Positions 45,221 through 54,407 of a stretch of 64,000 nt of DNA are shown one piece after another (position 1 is the stretch's first letter; each line of letters begins with the position of its first letter). A model generated the notes under the pieces. It was not told where the DNA came from. It ran no database searches and was given only the letters and a program-made list of their open reading frames with translations. The DNA is taken from the NCBI GenBank assembly GCA_964498525.1, contig CAZCGU010000001.1, positions 277,795 to 341,794 on the forward strand. The letters are read 5' to 3'. This stretch comes from DTU098 sp964498525 (GTDB taxonomy: Bacteria; Bacillota; Desulfotomaculia; Desulfotomaculales; Pelotomaculaceae). Made by a program: the position numbers and the translations under genes.

Positions 45221-45988
45221 TTATTCAACATCCTCTCCCAGGTATGCTTCAATTACTCTTTTGTTGCCGCGAATTTCTACCGGGGTTCCTTCAGCAATTA
45301 TCCGGCCATAATCCAAAACATACAGGCGCTCACACACACCCATAACCAGCGACATATCGTGCTCGATAAGCAGTATGGTTAAATCGAATTCGTTTCTTAT
45401 ATAGCGAATTAATTCCATCAGTTCCTGGGTCTCCTGGGGATTCATCCCCGCCGCGGGCTCATCCAAAATCAGCAGCAGCGGCCTGGTAGCCAAAGCGCGC
45501 ACAATTTCGATGCGCCTTTGCTCTCCGTAGGGCAGATTTTTAACCAGCTCGTCTTTCTTTTCACTGAGGTTAAATATTTCCAGGTATTTTAAAGCTTCTT
45601 TTTCTATCTCTTCTTCTCCCCGGAAAAAGCCGGGGGATCTGAGTATAGCGCTCATCAGTCCGTAGGGCACATCTTTATGGGTTGCTATTTTAACATTGTC
45701 CAGAACTGAAAGATCATTGAAAAGACGAATATTCTGAAAAGTCCTGGCCACACCCTTGGCACAAATGGTGTAGGGAGCCAAACCCGCCAGATTTTCCCCC
45801 TTGAACATTACGCTGCCCCGATCCGGTTTATAGACCCCGGTGATTAGATTGAAAACCGTAGTTTTGCCAGCACCGTTGGGACCAATTAATCCCACCAGCT
45901 CATTCTCGGCTATCTGGAAATTGAAGTCCAGTAAGGCATTCAAACCGCCGAATGATTTGTCTAAATTATTTATTTCCATGAGGTTCAT
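45221..45988 (-). CDS. livG: Branched-chain amino acid ABC transporter, ATPase LivG (second system)
   Basis: This 255 aa ATPase has Walker A GPNGAGKTT and Walker B in LLILDEPAAGMNP. The signature region is LPYGEQRRIEIVRAL. ATG 45988 has GGGGTGG spaced five bases; GTG 45997 and ATG 45979 are alternatives. The start overlaps the end of livM. Confidence 0.9.
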   Translation of the reverse strand: MNLMEINNLDKSFGGLNALLDFNFQIAENELVGLIGPNGAGKTTVFNLITGVYKPDRGSVMFKGENLAGLAPYTICAKGVARTFQNIRLFNDLSVLDNVKIATHKDVPYGLMSAILRSPGFFRGEEEIEKEALKYLEIFNLSEKKDELVKNLPYGEQRRIEIVRALATRPLLLILDEPAAGMNPQETQELMELIRYIRNEFDLTILLIEHDMSLVMGVCERLYVLDYGRIIAEGTPVEIRGNKRVIEAYLGEDVE

Positions 45989-46934
45989 TTCTTCCACCCC
46001 AAATCCTGCCGAATGTTTTCATGCTCAGCTCTTTGTTCCCCATTAGTCCCTGGGGACGATAGATCATAACGATAACGAGTATAAGGGCGTATAAAATCAT
46101 TCTGATTGCGGGGAAGGATTGCAGGGCCGCTGTAAGGGCGGTGATAAATATCGCCGCTATGATAGCCCCGGTTGTGCTGCCCAGGCCCCCCAGGACCACC
46201 ATAACCAGAATGTCGAATGATTTCAGGAAGTTGAAAGTTTCCGGTTTGATAATATAAAAGTAATGAGCGTAAAGGGCTCCGCCCAGACCGGCAAACATTG
46301 CCCCGATAACAAAGGCCAGGACTTTGTATTTGGTGGTATTGATCCCCATCAGTTCTGACGCTACTTCGTCCTCACGAATTGATACTATAGCCCGTCCATA
46401 GCTGGAATTAACCAGGTTGACAATTACCAAAACAGTTAACACCGTTCCCCCGAACAACCAAGGCCAGGTGGTTAGTTTAGTGATCCCCATTATTCCGGCT
46501 GGACCGTTTACATAGTCAATATTTTGCAGGGTTACCCGGATAATTTCCCCAAAGGCCAGGGTGGCAATAGCCAGGTAATCCCCTTTAAGTCTTAAGGTGG
46601 GCACACCGATAATAAATCCGGCCAATCCGGCAGCCAGGCAGGCGGCCAGCAAACCAATAATAAAGGGCAGACCCAGCATGTTGGTCATTATTACAGCAAC
46701 ATAGGCCCCAACTGCCATAAACCCGGCATGGCCCAGGGATAACTGCCCTGTAAAACCGTTAATTAGACTTAAGCTGACTGCCAGAATAACGTTGATGCAC
46801 ATGGAGGTCAAATTTATCTGATAATACTGGCGAAGCAGACCCGCTGTGATCAAGTATTGTACAATTATAAACAGCACTACCAGAATGAGTGCTTCCCAAC
46901 CTAGTTTTATCCACTTGTTCTGTTCCTTCTGCAT
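45966..46934 (-). CDS. livM: Branched-chain amino acid ABC transporter, permease LivM (second system)
   Basis: This hydrophobic permease of 322 aa has INGFTGQLSLGHAGFMAVGAYVA and GPAGIMGIT. ATG 46934 has AGGTGA upstream; GTG 46943 directly after the livH stop is possible. It pairs with LivH and overlaps livG. Confidence 0.88.
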   Translation of the reverse strand: MQKEQNKWIKLGWEALILVVLFIIVQYLITAGLLRQYYQINLTSMCINVILAVSLSLINGFTGQLSLGHAGFMAVGAYVAVIMTNMLGLPFIIGLLAACLAAGLAGFIIGVPTLRLKGDYLAIATLAFGEIIRVTLQNIDYVNGPAGIMGITKLTTWPWLFGGTVLTVLVIVNLVNSSYGRAIVSIREDEVASELMGINTTKYKVLAFVIGAMFAGLGGALYAHYFYIIKPETFNFLKSFDILVMVVLGGLGSTTGAIIAAIFITALTAALQSFPAIRMILYALILVIVMIYRPQGLMGNKELSMKTFGRIWGGRNEPHGNK

Positions 46935-46943
46935 ATTTTTCAC

Positions 46944-47834
46944 CTACACTTTTTCGCCGGTATCTTCGCCAAAAATACCGCTGGGCTTGATCAAAAGAAT
47001 CAGTATTAATACCCCAAAAGCTACAGCATCCCGGTAAAGACTGTTGCCATAACCACTGACCATGGTTTCCAGAAGACCCATTACAAATCCACCCACCATT
47101 GCACCGGGGATAATACCTATGCCCCCCAGCACAGCCGCCACAAAAGCTTTAAGTCCCGGGATAATCCCCATCAACGGATTAACTGTATTATAATAAACAC
47201 CTACCATCACCCCCGCCGCCGCGGCCAGGGCCGATCCGATAGCAAAGGTAATGGAAATGGTTTTGTCAACACTAATACCCATGAGGACCGCCGCCTCTTT
47301 GTCAAGGGATACAGCCCGCATGGCTTTTCCGGTTTTAGTCCACTTAATAATGTATTGCAAAATTAACATAAGAACGACTGCTGAAACAAAGACAAAAACA
47401 TCTTTGTTCAGGATCGATAATCCTCCCAGGGTATAAGCCTTTATAGGAAAAGCAGAGTCAGGAAAAACCTTCTGGGTGGGACCCAGAAGAAAAATTACAA
47501 TGTATTCCAGGAACAACGATACGCCTATAGCAGTAATTAGCGCGGCAATTCGGGTGGAGTAGCGTAAAGGCCGGTAAGCAATTTTTTCAATTAAAACCCC
47601 AAATATCGCACAGGTTATCATAGCCGCCAACATAGCAATAAAAATATTGGTTCCAAACAGTGTAAGGGAGAAATAACCCACAAAGGCACCAACCATCATG
47701 ATATCCCCGTGGGCGAAGTTAATCAGTTTGATAATGCCGTAGACCATGGTATAGCCAAGGGCAATTAAGGCATATATGGCGCCCAGGGACAACCCGTTGA
47801 CTATTTGCTGCATAAATTCCAACAATGCTGCCAC
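46944..47834 (-). CDS. livH: Branched-chain amino acid ABC transporter, permease LivH (second system)
   Basis: This 296 aa permease has QQIVNGLSLGAIYALIALGY and INFAHGDIMMVGAFVGY, the LivH hallmark. GTG 47834 is kept because the N-terminus aligns with E. coli LivH, although GGAGGG is very close; TTG 47825 is possible. It starts after a strong hairpin following livK. Confidence 0.88.
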   Translation of the reverse strand: MAALLEFMQQIVNGLSLGAIYALIALGYTMVYGIIKLINFAHGDIMMVGAFVGYFSLTLFGTNIFIAMLAAMITCAIFGVLIEKIAYRPLRYSTRIAALITAIGVSLFLEYIVIFLLGPTQKVFPDSAFPIKAYTLGGLSILNKDVFVFVSAVVLMLILQYIIKWTKTGKAMRAVSLDKEAAVLMGISVDKTISITFAIGSALAAAAGVMVGVYYNTVNPLMGIIPGLKAFVAAVLGGIGIIPGAMVGGFVMGLLETMVSGYGNSLYRDAVAFGVLILILLIKPSGIFGEDTGEKV

Positions 47835-47853
47835 ATCCCTCCAGTGTTTAAAG

Positions 47854-47880
47854 GGGAAGAGAGGGGGACCCTCTCTTCCC
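47854..47880. repeat. Hairpin between livK and livH
   Basis: GGGAAGAGAGGG (47854-47865) pairs with CCCTCTCTTCCC (47869-47880), a perfect 12 bp stem with three-base loop. On the transcribed minus strand only TTT follows, so it is a weak terminator or an mRNA-stability hairpin, which would favour more binding protein than permease. Confidence 0.7.
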
Positions 47881-47891
47881 GGCGGGGTATC

Positions 47892-49076
47892 CTATGGTTG
47901 AATACGGGTATTCATGACCTGTTTGCCATCCTTGAACTCGAGGATCACTCCGGCTTTAACCGGGTTATGCTGATCGTCGATACTCATTTTACCGGTAATA
48001 CCTGCAAAGTCCTTAATCTTGGCCAGCGCTTCCGTCAATTTAACCGAATCAGCTTCACCGGCGTCTTTCAGTCCCTGAACCATTATCTGCACGGAATCAT
48101 AACCCAGGGCAGCGAATGCATCCGGTTCTTTGTTATATTTGGCTTTAAAAGCCTCCACAAATTTCACAACCTGGGGATCCGTATCCTGGGAGGAATAGTG
48201 GTTGGTAAAGTATGTCTTATTTAAGGCACTGGGACCAGCAACGCTTACCATGTCAGGTGAATCCCAACCGTCGCAGCCACCCATGGGAACAGTAATTCCC
48301 AGTTCCCGGGCCTGCTTAATGAGGGGGGCAACTTCCTGGTAATAGCCGGGCACATAAATAAAGTCAGGGTTTAGACCCTTGATTTTGGTCAAGGCAGCTC
48401 TAAAATCACGGTCATCCTTGACAAAGCCTTCCTTGGCCAGAATAGTGCCGCCGTTTTCGGTGAACGTTTTTTCAAAGTATTGAGCCAGACCCTTACCATA
48501 ATCACTGGAGTTATCGCAATAAATTACAGCTTTCTTTGCTTCCAGATTATCAGTAGCAAACTGGGCCATCAGGGTTCCCTGGAAGGGGTCGATAAAACAA
48601 ACCCGGAAAATATAATCCCTGGTTTTGCCGGTTTTGTCGTCAACGGTCACATTGGCCGCTGTGGCAGCGGGAGCAATCAGGGGAACTTTGTTCTCCATCA
48701 TGACGGGGGTGCTGCCCGCTACGTCACCGCTGGTAAGGGGTCCAATTTGAGCCACGATCTTCTCACCCATTAACGCGGCGCTTACGCTCATAGCTTCGTC
48801 CGCAATGGACTTGCAATCTCTTTCAATGGGCTTGATTTTTTTGTCCAGCACGCCGCCGGCCTTGTTGATTTCTTCAATTGCCAGGATCGCGCCATCCCTG
48901 GCGTTGGTGCCGTAGCTGGCTACTCCACCGGATAATTCTACGTTAATACCTACTTTGATATCATCTCCGGCCTTTTCACCCGTCTGCGACGTCCCGCCGC
49001 CTCCGCCACAACCGGCTGCTATACCCAGAATAAAAAGCATAACAACCAGCAGGGCAACCTTTTTGCCATTTTTCAT
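47892..49076 (-). CDS. livK: Branched-chain amino acid ABC transporter, substrate-binding lipoprotein (second system)
   Basis: This 394 aa lipoprotein has a signal ending LGIAAGC (Cys23), a Gly-rich spacer, then the type 1 fold (IKVGINVELSGGVASYG). ATG 49076 has AAAGGAGG. It is the first gene of the minus operon, and no T-box is visible upstream. 49077-49777 holds nothing I can support as a gene. Confidence 0.9.
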   Translation of the reverse strand: MKNGKKVALLVVMLFILGIAAGCGGGGGTSQTGEKAGDDIKVGINVELSGGVASYGTNARDGAILAIEEINKAGGVLDKKIKPIERDCKSIADEAMSVSAALMGEKIVAQIGPLTSGDVAGSTPVMMENKVPLIAPAATAANVTVDDKTGKTRDYIFRVCFIDPFQGTLMAQFATDNLEAKKAVIYCDNSSDYGKGLAQYFEKTFTENGGTILAKEGFVKDDRDFRAALTKIKGLNPDFIYVPGYYQEVAPLIKQARELGITVPMGGCDGWDSPDMVSVAGPSALNKTYFTNHYSSQDTDPQVVKFVEAFKAKYNKEPDAFAALGYDSVQIMVQGLKDAGEADSVKLTEALAKIKDFAGITGKMSIDDQHNPVKAGVILEFKDGKQVMNTRIQP

Positions 49077-49777
49077 TCCTCTTCCTCCTTTTTTTGTTAA
49101 CTAATAACCGTAAACGGTCAAAAGTTCTTAATTCGCCATCTTTCAACGGCCTTTGAGTTCTGCTTGAAAATCTTTTACTCCGGAAATATTGTACTACTTG
49201 TCCGGCATTTAAGCATCCCCCAATTTAAATTTCATTTCGCTCATTTTTATCCACTTTCAAGCGTACCTGTATAAGTATCAAATTTTTATAAAATCTTAAT
49301 ATTGGCTTTAGTGATTAAAAACTCCTTCTTAAATAAGTACCTTTTGAAAAATTTACTGTCATTAAGGGACCTTTGTTGTCCGCCGTCACAAACCTTCGTT
49401 TTCAAACCGGTGATCCAGGAACAGGGAAACGTTTCTTCCATTTTTAGCTTCACTTTTACACGAGTACCATTATATCATTTTGGCGTATAATTTGGGTATT
49501 TGGACTTATTTATCATTTTTTCATATGGTCAACCGTCCATCTGCGCAAATCCGGGTCCGGACCATCAAATCACCCTTTAAAATCGTACTTTAAATTTTAA
49601 CCGGCTGCTGTTTTGCAAGTTGACCACCAGCGGTTCATGGTACCCGGCGATTGCTGCTGAACTTTTTACCGTTGTTAGCTTTCACTGCAATAATGTTTTT
49701 TCAGGTTAAGATATGCCCCGGTTTATAGAATATCGTCCCTTTCAACCCGGGACTTATCCGTGGAAGCCAAAGCCGCC

Positions 49778-49829
49778 GCCTGTTTGGAGCAATAAACATC
49801 TTTACAAACAGGCGTTCCGGTGGTATAAT
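49778..49829 (+). promoter_or_regulatory. alkD promoter with inverted repeat at the -35
   Basis: -35 TTTACA (49801-49806), 17 bp, extended -10 TGGTATAAT (49821-49829). An inverted repeat GCCTGTTTG (49778-49786) / CAAACAGGC (49805-49813) overlaps the -35. It could be an operator or a roadblock. The next gene starts about 160 bases beyond. Confidence 0.55.
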
Positions 49830-49991
49830 ATTCCAGCGCCGATTCCCCCTGGTATGGGGCAATCCGGCAGGATTCCGGCCCGCCGGCGGGCCTTTGTTCA
49901 AACAGGAACTAGAGCCCCGGGTAAGGCTTCCAAATTAAAGAACTGTACCGTCGGTTCAACAGTGGAATTTTTTTATTGGAGGAGATAAAAG

Positions 49992-50708
49992 ATGAGCGTA
50001 ATAATAGAAGCAATCCGCCGGGAATTGAGCGGGAACATTGACGAACATACCCGGGAAACAGGTCAGAGGTTTTTTAAAGAAAGCATAAAATCTTACGGGG
50101 TAAAAACTGCTGTTGTTGGCAGAATCGGTAAAAAATACTTTAAAAATATTCAAGACGAGGGTAAAAAGGAAATCTTCGGCTGCTGCGAAAAGTTGTGGCA
50201 ATCGGGTTATCTGGAAGAGTCGTTTATAGCTTGCAATTGGTCTTATTATATCCGCAGGGAATACCGACCGGAGGATATGGCGGTGTTCGAACAATGGATA
50301 GAACATTATGTCAGCAACTGGGCGTCCTGTGATACCCTCTGTAATCACTCCGTGGGCGCTTTTATTGAAATGTACCCCGATTACTTGTCCGTACTAAAAA
50401 AATGGACCACATCCAATAACCGCTGGATGCGCCGCGCAGCCGCGGTGTCCCTTATTATCCCTGCCAAAAACGGTAGATTTTTTAAAGACGTACTGGAAAT
50501 TGCCGATCTTCTGCTTCTGGATCGGGATGATCTGGTTCAAAAGGGCTATGGCTGGATGCTCAAGGAGGCCAGCCGTAAAAACCAGAAAGAAGTGTTTGAT
50601 TATGTTTTCAAGAATAAAAAAATAATGCCCCGAACAGCCTTAAGGTACGCCATTGAAAAAATGCCCAAAGAATTAAAAGTGGAGGCAATGGCCAGACAGC
50701 AGCATTAA
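49992..50708 (+). CDS. DNA alkylation repair protein (AlkD-like)
   Basis: This 238 aa all-helical HEAT-like protein resembles the AlkD family, which removes bulky or positively charged alkylated bases. WASCDTLCNHSVG, RWMRRAAAVSLI and QKGYGWMLKEASR fit the family core. ATG 49992 follows GGAGGAG at about 49979-49985. A second alkylation-repair gene (ogt) lies 5 kb away. Some family members have other DNA roles. Confidence 0.8.
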   Translation: MSVIIEAIRRELSGNIDEHTRETGQRFFKESIKSYGVKTAVVGRIGKKYFKNIQDEGKKEIFGCCEKLWQSGYLEESFIACNWSYYIRREYRPEDMAVFEQWIEHYVSNWASCDTLCNHSVGAFIEMYPDYLSVLKKWTTSNNRWMRRAAAVSLIIPAKNGRFFKDVLEIADLLLLDRDDLVQKGYGWMLKEASRKNQKEVFDYVFKNKKIMPRTALRYAIEKMPKELKVEAMARQQH

Positions 50709-50762
50709 ACATTCTGGCAATTATATTCCTCAGCCCGGCTTTTTTGCGTATCCTTTCCTGCC

Positions 50763-51704
50763 TTAATTTGTTTTAACAGCTTTAATCAACTGCCTGCCGG
50801 CAACTTCTTCCCAGGGCGCGGTGGAAAATCCGGCGGCGTTTAACCATGATTTGTATTGCCCGTAGGTCCATGTCCCTCCGGAGGGCGTATTAATCAGCAT
50901 ATTCACCGCGAATATTGCTGGCATAGCGCCCGTACCCCGGATCATATCGTTTATAACTATTTGACCTCCCGGCGTGAGTTCATTTGCCGCATCTTGAAAC
51001 AATTTACTGTTTTCCTGTTCGCCATAAATGTGGCAAACATTACCAAGATATACTAAATCGTATGGTCCCGCCGGAAGTCCTGTGGTAAAATCACCTTTAA
51101 CCAGCATTACGGGCAGATTCCCGTCTAGTTCCGGCTGCATCATGGCGATTACTTCGGGAAGGTCCAATACAGTTACCACTGCTCCTTTGCCGGCAAAAGC
51201 TGTGGCATAAGTCAGGGGACCGCCGCCGACATCAAGGACCCGGGCGCCTGCAGGCAAGTCTTTCAGGCAGTAATCTGCAATCTGAAGCGCCGACTGCCGG
51301 GCATGATGGCTCATGGCCCTGATAAAGTGCTTTGTATGCCGGGGCGCATCCTTTTTAGAAACCGGTTTCCCGCTAACCATAACTTCCGGTAACTGGATCC
51401 ATGCTTTCATCAAGTTGTAGGCATGCATGAATGAAAAACCCGTGTACTGCTGGTGACCGGAATTGAAAAAGATGTTGTCCGCCTCTTGGGAAAGTTTAAT
51501 ATTATCACCGTCATATTCCAGATAATTTAAAACAATTAAAGCCTCAACAACAGACCACAGGGCCCGGCGGTCTGTTTTTATTTTAATATTTAATTCTTCC
51601 AGGGTGCAGGGGGTGTTTTTCAATTCTTCAAACAGCCCTGTTTGGACAGCCGCGCCGACAATCAAAAATTCCTGGGGCAGTAGAAATGAGGCCACATTTG
51701 GCAT
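50763..51704 (-). CDS. SAM-dependent O-methyltransferase, dimerisation-domain type
   Basis: This 313 aa protein has an N-terminal winged-helix dimerisation region (LFEELKNTPCTLEELNIKIK) and then the class I methyltransferase core with ARVLDVGGGPLTYATAFA (SAM loop) and VTVLDLPEV. It resembles O-methyltransferase family 2 (hydroxyindole O-methyltransferase-like). ATG 51704 has AAGGAGGA. Substrate unknown. It is alone and convergent with alkD. Confidence 0.75.
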   Translation of the reverse strand: MPNVASFLLPQEFLIVGAAVQTGLFEELKNTPCTLEELNIKIKTDRRALWSVVEALIVLNYLEYDGDNIKLSQEADNIFFNSGHQQYTGFSFMHAYNLMKAWIQLPEVMVSGKPVSKKDAPRHTKHFIRAMSHHARQSALQIADYCLKDLPAGARVLDVGGGPLTYATAFAGKGAVVTVLDLPEVIAMMQPELDGNLPVMLVKGDFTTGLPAGPYDLVYLGNVCHIYGEQENSKLFQDAANELTPGGQIVINDMIRGTGAMPAIFAVNMLINTPSGGTWTYGQYKSWLNAAGFSTAPWEEVAGRQLIKAVKTN

Positions 51705-51917
51705 TCAAATCCTCCTTTTTTTTACACAGTCTTCATAATTGCGGAATCACCCTATTATAGCTCACAAAGCACCCCTTGAAAAACCCTTGATATTGGATCA
51801 GGCTATAAATAGATTCGAATTGTCCCAGTGCTTCCTTTATTCGCCTATTTAATGCTCTTTAACGGGGGTACAATCTTCAAAATTTTAGTATTTTTTGGTT
51901 TCTTTATCTCAATTATC

Positions 51918-51985
51918 TGGACAGCAACAATATTTATTTGTTATAATTCTTTTGTGACAACTTATTCTTAAGTACAAAGTTGTCA
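51918..51985 (+). promoter_or_regulatory. opuA promoter and downstream inverted repeat
   Basis: -35 TGGACA (51918-51923), 18 bp, -10 TATAAT (51942-51947). TGACAACTT (51955-51963) and AAGTTGTCA (51977-51985) form a 9 bp inverted repeat right at the expected start. It may be an operator, possibly for a GbsR/MarR-type regulator, or a 5' UTR hairpin. Confidence 0.65.
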
Positions 51986-52032
51986 TGTTCCAATAGTAAT
52001 ATCCGCTGAAGCTCTTTGAAAGGATGTCACCT

Positions 52033-53223
52033 ATGAGCAAAATAATTGTTAAAAATCTGGTAAAAATCTTTGGCGACCACCCGGAGAAGGCTCAAAAAAT
52101 GATGCAAGAAGGTTATTGTAAAGATGAAATACTAAAGAAGACCGGGCAAACCGTGGGGGTTTTTGATATTAACTTTTCAGTAGACGAAGGTGAAGTCTTC
52201 GTGCTCATGGGGTTGTCGGGAAGTGGTAAATCTACTTTGCTGAGGTGTATTAACCGGTTGATAGAACCCACCAAAGGCTCCATTACCATAGACGACCGGG
52301 ATATAACCCTGGCTGACCCAAATTATATCAGGGAAATGCGCAGAAAAAAAATCAGCATGGTCTTTCAGCGATTTGCCTTATTTCCTCACCGGACGGTGCT
52401 CGATAACGTGGCTTACGGCCTGGAAATACAGGGTGCTGCCATGGCCGAACGCCGGGAAAAAGCGGCGCGAATTATCGAAACGGTAGGTTTGAAGGGCTGG
52501 GAACACAGCATGCCGGATCAGCTTAGCGGCGGCATGCAGCAGCGGGTCGGACTGGCCAGAGCCCTTGCCAATAATCCGGATATTCTTCTTATGGATGAAG
52601 CCTTCAGCGCCCTGGACCCGCTAATCCGCAAGAACATGCAGGATGAGCTGCTTTCCCTGCAAAACACCCTTAATAAGACCATCATTTTCGTCACCCATGA
52701 CCTGGACGAAGCGTTGAAAATGGGCGACCGTATTGCCCTGATGAACAACGGTACGATTGTCCAAATTGGTACGGCTGAGGAAATCCTCACTAACCCCGCC
52801 AACGATTACGTGGAGAAATTCGTTGAAAACGTAGACCGGACCAAGCTCCTGACCGCAGAAGGTGTAATGAAGGCGCCGGATCCGGTGGTTTTTTTAAAGG
52901 ACGGGCCCCATGTGGCCCTGCGCCGGATGAAGGAACACGGTATCTCCAGTATTTTTGTCGTTGCCAGGGATCGCGGGCTGGAAGGCCTGGTTCTTGCAGA
53001 AGATGCCCTTCAGGCTGTTAAAGAACACAAAGAGTTTAAAGACATTATTATCAAAGATATACCCAGGGTAAGTGCTGACACCCCGTTAAAAGATGTCATC
53101 CCTATAATAGCAGGAACACGCTTCCCTGTTGCCGTAACCGGGGTTGAAAATAAACTAATGGGCATTCTGGTTAAGGGCTCGGTGCTGGCCGGGATGGCAA
53201 GGAGAGGAAATAACATTGCCTAA
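52033..53223 (+). CDS. opuAA: Glycine betaine/proline ABC transporter ATPase
   Basis: This 396 aa ATPase imports compatible solutes. It has the ProV/OpuAA N-terminal KNLVKIFGDHPEKA, Walker A GLSGSGKST, LSGGMQQRVGLARAL and LLMDEAFSALDP. Two CBS motifs follow (VALRRMKEHGISSIFVV), which in this family sense ionic strength or cyclic di-AMP. The cdaA gene is in this window. ATG 52033 has GAAAGGA spaced nine; ATG 52024 is in-frame alternative. It overlaps opuAB by eight bases. Confidence 0.92.
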   Translation: MSKIIVKNLVKIFGDHPEKAQKMMQEGYCKDEILKKTGQTVGVFDINFSVDEGEVFVLMGLSGSGKSTLLRCINRLIEPTKGSITIDDRDITLADPNYIREMRRKKISMVFQRFALFPHRTVLDNVAYGLEIQGAAMAERREKAARIIETVGLKGWEHSMPDQLSGGMQQRVGLARALANNPDILLMDEAFSALDPLIRKNMQDELLSLQNTLNKTIIFVTHDLDEALKMGDRIALMNNGTIVQIGTAEEILTNPANDYVEKFVENVDRTKLLTAEGVMKAPDPVVFLKDGPHVALRRMKEHGISSIFVVARDRGLEGLVLAEDALQAVKEHKEFKDIIIKDIPRVSADTPLKDVIPIIAGTRFPVAVTGVENKLMGILVKGSVLAGMARRGNNIA

Positions 53224-54049
53224 ACTGCCAATTGGTCTCTGGGTGGAATGGATAGTTGATTGGGCCCAGGTTAATTTAGAAGAATTATTTGATTTCATCA
53301 CGTTAATCATTAAAATATTGGTTTCGGGAATTGAAACAGTTTTTTTGGCAGTGCATCCACTAATTGTTATATTTCTGGTCTTCATCCTGATCTGGTTTGT
53401 TTCCAACCGGAAGATAGCCGTTGGTACAGCCATCGGCCTGTATCTTATCTACAATATGCAACTATGGAAACCTTCCATTGAAACATTGTCCCTGGTTCTT
53501 GCCGCCGCCGCCCTGGCGCTGTTGATTGGTATACCACTGGGTATTTTAACAGCAAGGAGCGACCTTGCCCATAGAATAATAATGCCTTTGCTGGACTTCA
53601 TGCAAACAATGCCCGCCTTTGTTTACCTGATTCCGGCGGTATTGTTCTTTGGTCTTGGTCAGGTACCGGGCCTGTTTGCTACAGTTGTGTTTGCCATGCC
53701 GCCCACCATACGCCTTACCGGGTTGGGCATCAGGCAGGTACCAACTCAGCTGGTGGAGGCTTCCAATGCCTTTGGTTCCACAGAATGGCAAAAACTTACT
53801 AAAGTTCAGATACCACTGGCTTTGCCGACAATTATGGCGGGTATCAACCAGTGTATTATGCTGTCACTTTCCATGGTCGTCATCGCAGCCATGATCGGGG
53901 CCGGCGGCCTGGGCAACGAGGTGCTGGCGGGCATTTCCAGGCTGGACATTGCCAAGGGTTTTGAAGGGGGGCTAGCCATAGTTATCATGGCCATCATCCT
54001 GGACCGGGTAACCCAAAGCTTAAGCGAAAAGCGCAAGGTAAAGGTATAG
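53216..54049 (+). CDS. opuAB: Glycine betaine ABC transporter permease
   Basis: This 277 aa membrane permease has AAAALALLIGIPLGIL and MQTMPAFVYLIPAV, with the coupling helix EASNAFGSTEWQKLTKVQIPLA. TTG 53216 has AAGGAGAGG. It overlaps opuAA. A 12 bp hairpin and about 350 non-coding bases follow before the binding protein. Confidence 0.9.
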   Translation: MPKLPIGLWVEWIVDWAQVNLEELFDFITLIIKILVSGIETVFLAVHPLIVIFLVFILIWFVSNRKIAVGTAIGLYLIYNMQLWKPSIETLSLVLAAAALALLIGIPLGILTARSDLAHRIIMPLLDFMQTMPAFVYLIPAVLFFGLGQVPGLFATVVFAMPPTIRLTGLGIRQVPTQLVEASNAFGSTEWQKLTKVQIPLALPTIMAGINQCIMLSLSMVVIAAMIGAGGLGNEVLAGISRLDIAKGFEGGLAIVIMAIILDRVTQSLSEKRKVKV

Positions 54050-54117
54050 AAGCTTTTATCGGGTGTTTAAACCAGAAATTTACCCTGGCAGGATGCCGGT
54101 ATTTATCCAGGATAGCT

Positions 54118-54151
54118 GTTTCACTGCAGTCCGTACCAGCTGCAGTGAAAC
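54118..54151. repeat. Perfect hairpin between opuAB and opuAC
   Basis: GTTTCACTGCAG (54118-54129) and CTGCAGTGAAAC (54140-54151) form a 12 bp stem with 10-base loop. No T-run follows. It may tune the abundance of the binding-protein transcript. The rest of 54152-54407 has GC-rich repeats but no gene. Confidence 0.65.
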
Positions 54152-54407
54152 TTGCAAAATAATAGCTGTTTGGGTGAGCGGTTCCCCCTGAGGGCTCCAG
54201 TCATGGAGGCCGGGCTTCACCGGTTCCAGGACCTGCAAAGTAGTTAACCCCGGCAAACCGGTGCGCCACCGTTACCTTTTAAGGCCCTTTTGAGGAAGCG
54301 TATGGAGCAGGTTGCTCACAACGGTTACCGCACCGGCCGGTAATTAAGAAATGCTTTACTGGTGGCGGCCCGAGTACAATTAAGATAATTAAAAGGGAGG
54401 TAATAAA

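Noticed and set aside
49713..49988. 91-codon ORF upstream of alkD
   Set aside because: It overlaps the promoter and inverted repeat, and its composition (Pro/Arg-rich) and lack of a site suggest no coding.
54152..54400. Possible c-di-AMP or betaine riboswitch before opuAC
   Set aside because: Repeats and GC-rich pairings exist but I could not match the c-di-AMP (ydaO) or other consensus.
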